A DNA stretch of 64,000 bases from Marivirga lumbricoides (GCF_014636295.1 NZ_BMEC01000018.1:1-64000), one strand, 5' to 3'. Counted from the first letter of the stretch, positions 53,998 through 63,689 are shown. Made by a program: numbers and translations. Notes: generated by a model not told the origin, from the sequence alone.

Positions 53998-55805
53998 TTA
54001 AAAACAGAAAGTATTATATACCCGCAATTTTTATTGTTGTAGGAATTATATTTTTGATAAAGCTTTTCTCAATCCAGGTAATGGATAGCCGCTACAAGTT
54101 AGCAGCGGAAAATAACGTAATTAATAAAGTAATTGAGTACCCTTACAGGGGCTTAATTTATGACAGGAACAATAAAATAATTGTTCATAACACTCCTACT
54201 TATGATATCATGGTGGTACCTAAAGAGGTGCAGGTGGGAGATACTGCCAAATTCTGCAGCCTTTTCGACATCACCAGAGAAGAATTTGAAAATAAAGTAG
54301 CAGCAGCTAAAAAATATTCCTACATCAAGCAATCCCTGTTTTTTCCTCAGCTGAGTAACCGAGAGTTTGCCAGCATACAAGATAAATTGATTGAGTATAA
54401 AGGCTTTTATCCTGTGGCAAGAACAGTAAGAAATTATCCTGATTCAGTACTGGCCAACGGACTAGGATACATTGGGGAAGTAAGTAAAAGGCAGCTGGAG
54501 AGAGACACCTCCAATTATTATAAATCAGGTGATTACATAGGCATTTCAGGAATGGAAGCAGCCTATGAGAAAGAACTTCGAGGCAAGCGCGGAGTGAAAT
54601 ACAAGCTTGTAAATGTAAGAGGTATAGAAAAAGGCTCTTTTAATGATGGCAGATTTGATACCGCCTCCGTGCCGGGAAATAATTTGATAAGCTCCATTGA
54701 CCTTGATTTGCAAAAATATGCAGAGTACCTGATGAAAGATAAAGTAGGTAGTATAGTAGCGATAGAGCCTTCCACAGGAGAAGTTTTAGCTCTGGTAAGT
54801 AGCCCATCCTATGATCCTAACCAACTATCTGGAAGAAAATACAGCAGTAATTTCACCCAATTAAATCAAGACAGTTTAAAGCCCCTGTTTAACAGGCCGA
54901 TAATGGCTACCTACAGACCAGGTTCGGTTTTCAAGTTAGTTCAGTCATTGATTGCATTACAGGAAGGTGTAATTACTCCTGCCACCCGGGTTGTATGTAA
55001 CCGAGGCATTATAAACTGTCATGGTGCACATACCAATGCTGATTTGCATGATGCTATTAAATTTTCGTGCAACCCCTACTTTTATTCTACTTTCAGAAGA
55101 ATTATTAACCAGGGAAAAGATCCGAAGATGAATGTTGATTCAAGAATAGGTTTAAAAACCTGGGATGAATACCTGTACAAATTAGGTTTCGGCAGAAAGC
55201 TGGGTGTTGATATTCCGAATGAGCAAAAAGGATTGGTGCCTGAACCATCTTATTACAATAGATATTATGGAGAAGGAGGCTGGAATTTTTACACTATCTA
55301 TTCATTAAGTATAGGTGAAGGAGAGTTACTTACTACTCCATTGCAGGTAGCAAACCTTGCCGCAATCCTGGCCAACAGAGGGTATTTTATCAGACCTCAC
55401 CTGGTAAAGGGTATAGATACTCCTGACTCCTACCTCAAGTTAGATTATAACAGGGAAGATACAGGAATCAACCCTGAGCATTTTAATACAGTAGTAAATG
55501 CAATGGCTGAAATAGTAAACGGAACTGCGAGAGTTGCTAAAGTGGACGATATTACTATTTGTGGAAAAACCGGAACTGTTCAGAACAAAAATAGTTATGA
55601 CCACTCAGCTTTTATGTCCTTTGCACCAAAAGAAAATCCTAAAATCGCTTTATCTGTATACGTTGAAAATGCAGGATGGGGTGGTGGAGTAGCTGCTGCC
55701 ATATCTGGTCTCTTAATTGAAAAGTATATTAAAGGAGAGGTTTCCGAAAATAGAGCCTGGGTGGAAAATTATGTAATGACTAAAGCTTACTTGAAAAACT
55801 TATGA
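53994..55805 (+). CDS. mrdA: Penicillin-binding protein 2 (elongasome transpeptidase)
   Basis: A class B PBP of 603 residues that crosslinks peptidoglycan during elongation. An N-terminal span (about 7-26) is followed by the non-penicillin-binding dimerisation region (PYRGLIYDRNNKIIVHN). The transpeptidase domain has the three active-site motifs: SxxK as SVFK in RPGSVFKLVQ, SxN as SCN in KFSCNPYF and KTG in CGKTGTVQN. It overlaps mreD and rodA by 4 bp each. Beta-lactam target; function dependent on RodA and MreC. Confidence 0.96.
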   Translation: MIKNRKYYIPAIFIVVGIIFLIKLFSIQVMDSRYKLAAENNVINKVIEYPYRGLIYDRNNKIIVHNTPTYDIMVVPKEVQVGDTAKFCSLFDITREEFENKVAAAKKYSYIKQSLFFPQLSNREFASIQDKLIEYKGFYPVARTVRNYPDSVLANGLGYIGEVSKRQLERDTSNYYKSGDYIGISGMEAAYEKELRGKRGVKYKLVNVRGIEKGSFNDGRFDTASVPGNNLISSIDLDLQKYAEYLMKDKVGSIVAIEPSTGEVLALVSSPSYDPNQLSGRKYSSNFTQLNQDSLKPLFNRPIMATYRPGSVFKLVQSLIALQEGVITPATRVVCNRGIINCHGAHTNADLHDAIKFSCNPYFYSTFRRIINQGKDPKMNVDSRIGLKTWDEYLYKLGFGRKLGVDIPNEQKGLVPEPSYYNRYYGEGGWNFYTIYSLSIGEGELLTTPLQVANLAAILANRGYFIRPHLVKGIDTPDSYLKLDYNREDTGINPEHFNTVVNAMAEIVNGTARVAKVDDITICGKTGTVQNKNSYDHSAFMSFAPKENPKIALSVYVENAGWGGGVAAAISGLLIEKYIKGEVSENRAWVENYVMTKAYLKNL

Positions 55806-57070
55806 GTAGACAGGATAGCATTTGGAATAGGGTAGACTGGCTACTGATCACATTATTTTTTGTTTTAGTAATTTTCGGTTGGCTAAATATTTATGCTGTA
55901 GGTTATGATGCTGAGCAGGTACAAAGCATCTTTAGTTTTGATCTGAATTCAGGAAAGCAGCTAATCTGGATTGCCGGCTCTGTAGTTCTAATCATTGTAA
56001 TAATGATTATTGACTTCAGATTCTTTGACTCATTTGCGTATTATATATATGCAGGTTTTATTTTTATGCTAATTCTTGTACTCCTCTTTGGAACCGAAAT
56101 AGCCGGAAATAAGTCTTGGTTTGTCCTTGGTCCCATGAGATTGCAGCCCTCGGAGTTTACAAAATTTGCCACTGCATTAGCTGTTGCTAAATTTTTCAGC
56201 ACCAGAAATGTACGATTAGATCAATTTAGCGGACAAATTCAGTCAGCCTGGATAGTACTTTTGCCAATTGTGCTAATTGTAATGCAAGGAGATGTAGGTA
56301 CTGCTATGGTCTTTTTAAGTTTTATCTTTGTTTACTATCGCGAAGGTTTACCTACTTACTACCTGATAATAGGAACTTCCGCCATCGCTATATTTATTCT
56401 TACTTTATTGATCGAGCCACTTTATTTAACAATTGCAGTAGTTGTTCTTGGGGTTTTACTCATTGCTTTCTTTAACAAGCGTAAAAAATATATTGTAATG
56501 GTAATTGCCGGTGTGGTGGGGGTAATTGGAGTAATTGGAAGCGTGGATTATCTGATTTCTGATGTACTTAAACCTCACCAACAAAATAGAATTAAGGCGT
56601 TAATTAATCCTGATGCAGACCCTCTGGGATTTGGCTGGAATGTTACTCAATCTAAAATTGCCATAGGTTCAGGTGGAAGTTTTGGCAAAGGGTTTCTTGA
56701 AGGGACACAAACAAAATTTGATTTCGTTCCAGAGCAAAGTACAGACTTTATCTTTTGCACTATTGGTGAAGAGCATGGATGGATGGGCAGTTTCATTCTG
56801 ATAATTCTCTTTCTGGGCTTATTACTTAGAATACTTTTCATTGCTGAGCGTCAAAAAGGTAACTTTGCCAGGATTTATGGATATGCTGTAGCCTGCATCT
56901 TTTTCGTGCATTTTGGGATTAATATCGGAATGACAATAGGACTATTTCCCGTAGCAGGAATACCCCTGCCCTTCTTTAGTTATGGTGGCTCGTCTTTGTG
57001 GTCTTTTACAATACTTCTTTTTGTATTGATTAAACTAGATGCACACAGAATGCAGGTACTTACGAGATAA
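55802..57070 (+). CDS. rodA: Peptidoglycan polymerase RodA (SEDS family)
   Basis: A 422-residue, ten-span SEDS glycosyltransferase that polymerises lipid II in partnership with PBP2. Family blocks are present: AGNKSWFVLGPMRLQPSEF, MQGDVGTAMVFLSFIFVYY (acidic catalytic region), KIAIGSGGSFGKGFLEG and the C-terminal GIPLPFFSYGGSSLWS. It has an extended cytoplasmic loop relative to E. coli (about 200-260, with additional hydrophobic segments), common in Bacteroidota. Last gene of the coupled run. Confidence 0.96.
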   Translation: MSRQDSIWNRVDWLLITLFFVLVIFGWLNIYAVGYDAEQVQSIFSFDLNSGKQLIWIAGSVVLIIVIMIIDFRFFDSFAYYIYAGFIFMLILVLLFGTEIAGNKSWFVLGPMRLQPSEFTKFATALAVAKFFSTRNVRLDQFSGQIQSAWIVLLPIVLIVMQGDVGTAMVFLSFIFVYYREGLPTYYLIIGTSAIAIFILTLLIEPLYLTIAVVVLGVLLIAFFNKRKKYIVMVIAGVVGVIGVIGSVDYLISDVLKPHQQNRIKALINPDADPLGFGWNVTQSKIAIGSGGSFGKGFLEGTQTKFDFVPEQSTDFIFCTIGEEHGWMGSFILIILFLGLLLRILFIAERQKGNFARIYGYAVACIFFVHFGINIGMTIGLFPVAGIPLPFFSYGGSSLWSFTILLFVLIKLDAHRMQVLTR

Positions 57071-57091
57071 AATAAGATTAATAACCTGCAA

Positions 57092-57122
57092 AGTAGTGGT
57101 ACGAGAGTCACGTACCACTACT
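57092..57122. terminator. Perfect 12-bp hairpin after rodA
   Basis: AGTAGTGGTACG-agagtca-CGTACCACTACT is a perfect inverted repeat, 21 bp after the rodA stop and 24 bp before the end of the convergent gene. It has no T tract on the plus strand but is well placed as a bidirectional transcription stop or RNA-processing barrier. Confidence 0.65.
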
Positions 57123-57146
57123 AAAGTTGAATGAAATAGTAGCCTT

Positions 57147-58130
57147 TTAAGCAAACCTTTTCCCTACCAAATCGAAAAACTCCTGCACTTCCTCTGCCTC
57201 CAGGTTCCAATCATATTTCTCTGCATACTCCTTTTTAATATATACGTAAGCTTCTTTATAATTATCCATTGAATCAATTTGTTCAATAGCATTTAAAAAC
57301 TGCTTTTGATTGCCTTCAAACAATTCATTCACAAACATGAAACGTTGATTGAGAGTCAGTTGCTGCTTTATATTTTTGCCACTTCCTTTGGAAAGCCTTT
57401 CAGCCAAGGTTAATTGTTCTGTATGTCTCAATTTATCATTCAAGCTTCCTTCAGTGATAGTTTTGGGGGCTTCTATCTCACTTCTTTCCGTGTCGCTTTC
57501 AAGATAAATGTCAGACAAGGAAAGGGGTAGCTCTTCCGAAAAAGCCTGAAGATAAGGCTGAACATCTTCCGGTTGCTCTTCCGCCTGACTGCATACTTCA
57601 TTAAAAAGATCAAATGCTTCATCATTAAAAGCCATGTCCATCTTATGAAATTTGAACCTATCAATTAAACCATCCAGAAGAAAGTCATTTATTTTAATGT
57701 ATTTCTTTAAATCCTTCAGGTCATTTAAGCTAATTCTGCTATCATCTCTCTGATTTATTTCCTTGGAAAAAAAATCATATGGAGAAAAAACCAAAAGAAT
57801 GCTATCTTTTACCGACTCTCTCAAAAGAGGCTCAAAATGCTCCTTTTTAATGGAAATATGGCGGGAAAGAGAGTTCATAAAATCTTTCATCGCTTTCTTT
57901 ACTTCCTCGCTATGGTAGTCAAAGTACGGGCTCTGTAATTTGGCATTCTCCTTCTTCCACTTTCTAAAAAGGTTTTTAAGCACAATCAAGTTAGTTTGCT
58001 TAAATTTAGAAATCTCTAAAATTTCCTTACCAGTTATATGAGAAGTTTGATAAAAAAAAGATTGACAAACCTGTTTTGCATAAGCTTTGGCATAAGCATC
58101 AATCGCCTGATGATTTAATTTGCTCTCCAT
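57147..58130 (-). CDS. Helical protein of unknown function
   Basis: A 327-residue, highly charged, probably all-helical cytoplasmic protein with no signal peptide or membrane span. The central part is acidic (DIYLESDTERSEIEAPKTI), possibly a flexible linker between an N-terminal domain (about 1-170) and a C-terminal domain (about 225-327; LTLNQRFMFVNELFEGNQKQ and EVQEFFDLVGKRF). No family is recognised. It is divergent from the ferredoxin gene with a 32-bp gap and convergent with rodA. Confidence 0.75.
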   Translation of the reverse strand: MESKLNHQAIDAYAKAYAKQVCQSFFYQTSHITGKEILEISKFKQTNLIVLKNLFRKWKKENAKLQSPYFDYHSEEVKKAMKDFMNSLSRHISIKKEHFEPLLRESVKDSILLVFSPYDFFSKEINQRDDSRISLNDLKDLKKYIKINDFLLDGLIDRFKFHKMDMAFNDEAFDLFNEVCSQAEEQPEDVQPYLQAFSEELPLSLSDIYLESDTERSEIEAPKTITEGSLNDKLRHTEQLTLAERLSKGSGKNIKQQLTLNQRFMFVNELFEGNQKQFLNAIEQIDSMDNYKEAYVYIKKEYAEKYDWNLEAEEVQEFFDLVGKRFA

Positions 58131-58162
58131 TATTTAATTTACTTTTTTTGTACTACTATATT

Positions 58163-58486
58163 ATGCCTGAAATTCAAATAAACAATCTATATAAACGCAA
58201 GATAACAAGTAAAAGTCTAGAAAAAACCGCATTAGAGCATATTCACGAAAACTTCATAGATTGGATGCATGCGTGTGGAAAAAAAGGACGTTGTACCACA
58301 TGTAAAATGATTGTTCTGGAAGGCGAAAACAACCTTGGTGAATTAACAGACCCTGAAATAAAGTATCGGGAACAAGGTAGGCTAGCATCTAATGAAAGGT
58401 TATCTTGTCAGGCTGTGGTTACAGGAGACATTATTATTGAAGTAGCCGAAAAAAATAAATTCCCACACATGGATTATTCGTATTAA
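58163..58486 (+). CDS. [2Fe-2S] ferredoxin
   Basis: A 107-residue electron carrier. Four cysteines ligate the cluster: C38, C44 and C47 in ACGKKGRCTTCK (C-x5-C-x2-C) and C82 in RLSCQAV. The C-x5-C-x2-C spacing is the adrenodoxin/Fdx type rather than the plant type (C-x4-C-x2-C). ATG at 58163 gives the natural MPEIQINN start; the frame's longer extension to 58076 runs antisense to the neighbouring gene. Partner reductase or acceptor unknown. Next to tdk (5 bp gap). Confidence 0.9.
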   Translation: MPEIQINNLYKRKITSKSLEKTALEHIHENFIDWMHACGKKGRCTTCKMIVLEGENNLGELTDPEIKYREQGRLASNERLSCQAVVTGDIIIEVAEKNKFPHMDYSY

Positions 58487-58491
58487 AGAAG

Positions 58492-59106
58492 ATGTTTGTA
58501 GAACCGCATATTGGAAGAGAAGAAAGTGGCAATTTAAAAGGAAAAGGCTGGATAGAACTGATTTGTGGTTCTATGTTTAGTGGTAAAACCGAAGAATTAA
58601 TCAGAAGAATAAACAGAGCTATCATAGCTAAGCAGAAAGTAGAAATATTTAAACCTAAAGTTGATACCCGCTACGATAAAACGCAGGTAGTTTCACATAA
58701 CCAGACAAGCATTCGTTCTACTCCTGTTGATTTTGCTGAAGACATTCTACTGCTGGCTGGTAATTCCGAGGTGGTTGGCATAGATGAAGCACAATTTTTT
58801 GACTCAGAAATAGTTACTGTTGCAAATACGCTGGCCAATCAGGGAAAAAGAGTGATAATTGCAGGCCTGGACATGGACTTCAGCGGAAAAGCTTTTGGCC
58901 CTATACCTGAATTAATGGCTATTTCAGAGTATGTAACCAAAGTACACGCTATATGTGCTCAATGTGGAGGTATAGCCACCTATTCTTTCAGGCTCTCAGA
59001 AGAAAAGCAGAAAGTGATGCTGGGTGAAAAAGACAAATATGAACCAAGATGCAGAAGGTGCTTTCTGAATGGAAAAAAAGCAAGAAAGCGCTCAATTAAT
59101 CAATAA
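58492..59106 (+). CDS. tdk: Thymidine kinase
   Basis: Phosphorylates thymidine to dTMP in the salvage pathway. The 204 residues are a type II kinase with P-loop CGSMFSGKTEEL (about 26-37), the DEAQFF metal motif, GLDMDFSGKAFGPIP lasso precursor and a zinc site of two CxxC pairs (CAQC and CRRC). An N-terminal extension of about 20 residues precedes the core. It lies 5 bp after the ferredoxin gene and 3 bp before the PorZ-like gene, so one transcript is likely. Confidence 0.97.
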   Translation: MFVEPHIGREESGNLKGKGWIELICGSMFSGKTEELIRRINRAIIAKQKVEIFKPKVDTRYDKTQVVSHNQTSIRSTPVDFAEDILLLAGNSEVVGIDEAQFFDSEIVTVANTLANQGKRVIIAGLDMDFSGKAFGPIPELMAISEYVTKVHAICAQCGGIATYSFRLSEEKQKVMLGEKDKYEPRCRRCFLNGKKARKRSINQ

Positions 59107-59109
59107 TCA

Positions 59110-61317
59110 ATGAATCACTTCTTCATTACTTTTCAATCAATAAAACTAAAGGGCTTTTTGCTATTGTTATTGCTTAGCTCAGTGGGTAGTGCACAGAATA
59201 TACCTGTTGGTACCTGGAGAAATCATTCGGATTACTCCAATGGAAGAAAAGTAGCTGAATTGGGCAGTAAAATCTTTTGTGCAACTGAAGGCGGCCTATT
59301 TTACTTTGATACTGAGGACGGGAGCATCAACACATTGAGTATTACTTCTGGCCTCAATGGCATAGAAATAAGTACCTTGCAATCCACTTCGGAGAAAGAT
59401 TTCCTTTTTATTGGCTATAAAGATGGAACCTTAGACATAATTAACAAGACATTAGAGATCAATAGCTTTGCTGTAATAAAGAATTCTGAAATGCTAGGAT
59501 CTAAAGCGATTAATAATATCACAACGAAGGATAATATTACTTATTTAGCAACAGATTTTGGTGTGGTGTTGTACGATGTAGAACAAAACAGAGTTATCGA
59601 TTCCTATACAAATTTAAATAATGAAGGAAATCCATTAGCTATAAATCACCTAAGTATTGATGATGAATATTTGTATTTGAGTACTTCTGAAGGACTATTG
59701 CAAGGCTCTCTTGATCCTCAGGTAAATTTGAAAGATTTTCAGAACTGGAATCGCTTACCAATTTCTTCAAAAGGAGATGTTTTCTCGATTATGAAGACTG
59801 TAAAAGACGGTGATAATAATCTGCTAGCTCTTGCCGAAAACAATATAGTATACAGAAGAAGCGCTCAAAGCTGGGACACAGCCTATATTTCGACAGATGT
59901 ATTGCATAATTTGGTGCAGGAAGATAACAAAATCTTATTGCTGGATGGAAGTAGCGTATATGAATACAATAACAATACATTTCCGCTTTTATTCTCAGAT
60001 GAAACTTCTTTAGGTTTTAATGATCTCTTATTTTTCAGAAATACTGCATACATTGCTGATTCCAATAGGGGCTTACTGCAATATCAGCAGGGTAGTTTTC
60101 AGCCTATTGAACCACAAGGGCCAAAGGGATTTCCCAATATTCTCAGGCAAATAGAAGGCTATACATTCAGCATGAATGATGAATTCCCCGGCTTTTCTTA
60201 TTTTATAAATGGTAAATGGAACCATGTAGGCGAGGATGTGAATGATAATCCCCTTCCTCTTTTTATAGATGTAGCAATTGACTTACTTACTGGAAATGGA
60301 ATTTTCCTTAGCAAAGAAGATGGGATATATAGTTGGGACACTAATGAGATTTCATTGGCATCAATTTCTTTAGATAACTCTGAATATAAATGGGAAAAAC
60401 TGGCCACAGGGTCTGAAGCAAAATTATGGGTAGCAGGCAGAAATTCACTAGATGAAATTGTGGTATACAACATCACTGATAATAAGCTTTATGAAACAGG
60501 ACTAAACACAAGTTTACAAATCAGAGATTTTGAAATCGCTTTCAATGGTGATAAATACTTTGCCACCAATAATGGGTTGGTTGTCTTTAATGAATCTGAA
60601 GGGGGAGTACGAATATTAAATAACGTGGCAGGAAATGGTAGCTTACCGGCAAACTCCATAACAGATCTGGCAATTGACCTATCCGGCACTTTATGGATTG
60701 GAACTACGGAAGGGGTATGCTTTTTCAATAACTTTACCAGTGTTCTATCGGGCGAGTCAGTGAATGTAATCAAGCCCATATTTGAAGGATTCTTCCTGTT
60801 TAATGGAGTAGCTATTAATAATATTGCCATTGATGGAGGCAATAGAAAGTGGATCACTACTAATGATGGCCTATGGTTGTTTGATGAAAACATCAATGAA
60901 AACATTGTACATTTTGAAAGTAATAATAGCCCTATTATGAATGAAAATATACGTCAGCTGGTTATCAATCCTCTAAATGGTGAGGTTTTCTTATCCTCAG
61001 CAACACAATTCATTTCTTATAGAACAGATGCCACACAAGCAAGTGAGACGCATTCAGCAGTAGAAGTATTTCCTAACCCGGTAAGTTTATCTGCGCACTC
61101 ATCAGTTACAATAAGAGGGCTGGCGTATAACAATGAAGTAATGATTACGGATCTGGCAGGTAACCTAATTCAAAAGGGTAAAGCGAATGGAGGTACATTT
61201 TCCTGGAGCCTGAGCAATTATTCTGGCTTTAGAATTAAGAAGGGCGTTTATTTAGTTTTCTCAATTAATAGCGATGGCACAGAAACCTATAGAACAAAAT
61301 TTGCTGTTGTTTATTAA
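59110..61317 (+). CDS. porZ: PorZ-like type IX secretion protein (beta-propellers plus T9SS sorting domain)
   Basis: A 735-residue secreted protein. The signal peptide (about 1-28) is followed by two beta-propeller-like regions built of repeated strands, including GTWRNHSDYSNGRKVAELGS at the start and WIGTTEGVCFF and WITTNDGLWLF blades later. A C-terminal T9SS type A sorting domain begins near residue 645 (VEVFPNPVSLSAHSSVTIRG) and ends KFAVVY. PorZ belongs to the cell-surface attachment complex of the T9SS, and itself carries such a domain. The neighbouring recO fits the gene order I recall for porZ in the phylum. The main alternative is a generic two-component-regulator-propeller protein. 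Confidence 0.82.
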   Translation: MNHFFITFQSIKLKGFLLLLLLSSVGSAQNIPVGTWRNHSDYSNGRKVAELGSKIFCATEGGLFYFDTEDGSINTLSITSGLNGIEISTLQSTSEKDFLFIGYKDGTLDIINKTLEINSFAVIKNSEMLGSKAINNITTKDNITYLATDFGVVLYDVEQNRVIDSYTNLNNEGNPLAINHLSIDDEYLYLSTSEGLLQGSLDPQVNLKDFQNWNRLPISSKGDVFSIMKTVKDGDNNLLALAENNIVYRRSAQSWDTAYISTDVLHNLVQEDNKILLLDGSSVYEYNNNTFPLLFSDETSLGFNDLLFFRNTAYIADSNRGLLQYQQGSFQPIEPQGPKGFPNILRQIEGYTFSMNDEFPGFSYFINGKWNHVGEDVNDNPLPLFIDVAIDLLTGNGIFLSKEDGIYSWDTNEISLASISLDNSEYKWEKLATGSEAKLWVAGRNSLDEIVVYNITDNKLYETGLNTSLQIRDFEIAFNGDKYFATNNGLVVFNESEGGVRILNNVAGNGSLPANSITDLAIDLSGTLWIGTTEGVCFFNNFTSVLSGESVNVIKPIFEGFFLFNGVAINNIAIDGGNRKWITTNDGLWLFDENINENIVHFESNNSPIMNENIRQLVINPLNGEVFLSSATQFISYRTDATQASETHSAVEVFPNPVSLSAHSSVTIRGLAYNNEVMITDLAGNLIQKGKANGGTFSWSLSNYSGFRIKKGVYLVFSINSDGTETYRTKFAVVY

Positions 61318-61365
61318 TTTGTATGTCAGCGTAAACAAATTTGTTAAAAAACGTAGGTTTAAATC

Positions 61366-61749
61366 GTGATATGTCATATAAGAAATAGTATTTTCACTCA
61401 ACTTTTTTGGGGCTTGATGGGCTTCTACCTACTTAACATTAGTGTTGATACTGTAGATCCAAAACCTGAATATATACCTGAAGACCTATCTATCAATGAT
61501 CAAGAAAGTATTCTTGAAATTATTGTTGAGAAAGTTTTAGGTTATGAAAACGCCATCAAAGAGTATGACGACCATGATAGTGAAGATCATAACAAAAAAA
61601 AGGAAACTAAAACTGACTTATTAATTCACTTCCCTAAAACCTACAATCTCTTTAATCACCTGAACAAAAGGAAAATTCTTTATCCTAATCAAGAAAATCA
61701 ACTGCTAAATACATTTAAAGAAATAGACAGTCCCCCACCTAAATTTTGA
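61366..61749 (+). CDS. Small membrane-anchored protein of unknown function
   Basis: A 127-residue protein with one N-terminal hydrophobic segment (LFWGLMGFYLLNISVD, about 13-28). An acidic region with EDLSINDQESILEIIVEKV follows, then a His/Asp-rich patch EYDDHDSEDHNKKK that could bind metal (inference). No other ATG fits the frame, so the start is GTG at 61366. It is 68 bp upstream of an outer-membrane-type protein gene and the two probably form a unit. I recall similar ...EDLSIND... proteins in Bacteroidota beside such genes, but their function is not known to me. Confidence 0.6.
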   Translation: MICHIRNSIFTQLFWGLMGFYLLNISVDTVDPKPEYIPEDLSINDQESILEIIVEKVLGYENAIKEYDDHDSEDHNKKKETKTDLLIHFPKTYNLFNHLNKRKILYPNQENQLLNTFKEIDSPPPKF

Positions 61750-61817
61750 TTTGTTTTAACAAGCCTCTTTACTATTTAACTAATAGGAAATTATTAATTA
61801 TTTAAAACAAATCAGAA

Positions 61818-62672
61818 ATGAATATTAAAAAACTAATGGTGCTAAGTATTTTATTAGTATCCTCTTTTTATAGCATTGCACAAATTACTAACGCAGAAAA
61901 AGATAGTATTTATATCCAACAAATTGAAGACCAAAAAGAACCTGATAAGGTTCTACATGCCGAACCCTTGTATATAGATTTAATTCGTGATTTGGGGGCT
62001 AGAAAAGGAGAGAAAGAATGGAATATAGGATTAGGACTCACTGATAATTTAAAGTTCGATTCATACGAAGCTCTAATTGAATATGAATGGGCTCCGGTTG
62101 ACAGAATAGGTTTAGAGGTAGAACTTCCTTTTACGTTTCATTCACCCGTGAATGGAACTGTAAAAGACTCAATTCCATCTCATCAATTGAATAGTATAAA
62201 AGTTGCTGCTCAATGGTCCTTTTTTGTAAATGAACCTATGGCTACATCAATGGCTTTTGGATACATTAACGAATTCGAACTTTCAGATTTTGGGAATTTT
62301 GGAAACCCCTTTATCAAAGGAAATGTCTATAATCCGTTTTTTGTAATCGCTAAACGTTGGGGAAACAATTTTCACTCGTTGATCTACACAGGTCCAATGA
62401 TTGAACAAGACTTCAGAACAAACAAGTTTCATACGACCTATGATATCAATACTAGTTTTCATTACATGATTTCAGGGACACGAAACTTTATTGGTATCGA
62501 ATTCAACAAGACTAGCGATAAAGGAGACTTTGATATGACTATGCGGCCACAGATGAGATTAGGAATTGCGGACAATTTATTGATAGGCATTATGGCAGGA
62601 ATTCCGGTTAGCAGAGAAAATGAAAGGTTTAGTTCGTTTATTCGATTGATATGGGAACCTAAGCATAAATAA
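61818..62672 (+). CDS. Predicted outer-membrane barrel protein (HAEPLYIDL family)
   Basis: A 284-residue protein with signal peptide (MNIKKLMVLSILLVSSFYSI, cut after IAQ). The conserved opening contains HAEPLYIDLIRDLGARKGEK, followed by about ten amphipathic beta strands and a C-terminus ending FIRLIWEPKHK. The strand pattern (ALIEYEWAPVDRIGLEVELP and many Phe/Tyr alternations) fits a barrel in the outer membrane. Such proteins recur in Bacteroidota, sometimes near metal-transport genes. The specific function is unknown. Probably paired with the gene at 61366. Confidence 0.7.
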   Translation: MNIKKLMVLSILLVSSFYSIAQITNAEKDSIYIQQIEDQKEPDKVLHAEPLYIDLIRDLGARKGEKEWNIGLGLTDNLKFDSYEALIEYEWAPVDRIGLEVELPFTFHSPVNGTVKDSIPSHQLNSIKVAAQWSFFVNEPMATSMAFGYINEFELSDFGNFGNPFIKGNVYNPFFVIAKRWGNNFHSLIYTGPMIEQDFRTNKFHTTYDINTSFHYMISGTRNFIGIEFNKTSDKGDFDMTMRPQMRLGIADNLLIGIMAGIPVSRENERFSSFIRLIWEPKHK

Positions 62673-62798
62673 AATGTAATTATCGGCTAATTATAGAATA
62701 AATTGAACTAATAAGCTGTACTGAGAAATTAAGTTTTACTTTTAGTAAGTTTCAACTCTATTATCTGTTATGCAGGTACATTTAATGCTCAATATTAT

Positions 62799-63488
62799 AT
62801 GCTACACAAAACCAGAGGCATTGTTTTAAATTATATCAAATACGGAGAAAGCTCTGTGATTGTGCATATCTACACAGAACAATTCGGAATCCAGTCGTAT
62901 ATCGAAAATGGTGTAAGGAAGCAGAAAGCAAAAAACAAAATTGCTTTATTTCAACCTCTTACACTGCTGGATTTGGTTGTGTACAAAAAATCAACAGGAG
63001 GCATCAATAGAATTTCAGAGATGAAATGTCTTAATCCTTATCGAAGTATTCCTTACGAGATTGTTAAATCCACCATAGGCATATTTTTAGCAGAGGTTTT
63101 AAGCAGTATATTAAGAGGAGAGGAAGAGGAGAATCCCGGAATGTTTGAATTTATTCAGCACAGCTTACTCTACTTTGATAATAAGAAAGATAACTACTAT
63201 AATTTTCACCTCCAGTTTTTGAATGATTTGAGTGGCTATTTAGGATTTGCTGCAGCCAGTGCAGAAGAAGTGCTGGCAGAACTAAAGCCCTACTACCCCA
63301 GCAGAATAGATGTTATGGTAGAAGCTAAGCTGGACGAATTGATCGCCAGTAATCTGGGCACAGGTCTCAAACTGACTGGATCTGAACGAAGAACTATTTT
63401 ACAACTCCTCATTCAGTTCTACCAAATCCATAGCCATTCCTTAAAAGATATTAAGTCTTTAAAGGTATTGCATGAGGTGTTGAGTTGA
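62799..63488 (+). CDS. recO: DNA repair protein RecO
   Basis: Mediates RecA loading and strand annealing in the RecFOR pathway. The 229 residues have an N-terminal OB-fold (TRGIVLNYIKYGESSVIVHI then YTEQFG), characteristic of RecO, a short KQKAKNKIALFQPLTLLDLV strand region and a helical C-terminal domain. The C-terminal zinc-binding cysteines found in many RecO proteins are missing, as is usual in Bacteroidota. ATG at 62799. It is close to the porZ-like gene, an arrangement I recall from this phylum. Confidence 0.9.
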   Translation: MLHKTRGIVLNYIKYGESSVIVHIYTEQFGIQSYIENGVRKQKAKNKIALFQPLTLLDLVVYKKSTGGINRISEMKCLNPYRSIPYEIVKSTIGIFLAEVLSSILRGEEEENPGMFEFIQHSLLYFDNKKDNYYNFHLQFLNDLSGYLGFAAASAEEVLAELKPYYPSRIDVMVEAKLDELIASNLGTGLKLTGSERRTILQLLIQFYQIHSHSLKDIKSLKVLHEVLS

Positions 63489-63689
63489 AATTTTACAACT
63501 TGAAGAGGTGAAGAAATTTATCTAAATAAATTCCCTTCCAATAAATCCATATATTATTAAATAATTAACATTCGAGTTAGTAATTGCAAAGTAAGATTTA
63601 CTTTAATAATTTAATCAGTAATTCAACTAGGAGAAAAATTCGACTCGAACACTCCCAAACAAAGTAGAGCATATTTTAACCAAATAATT

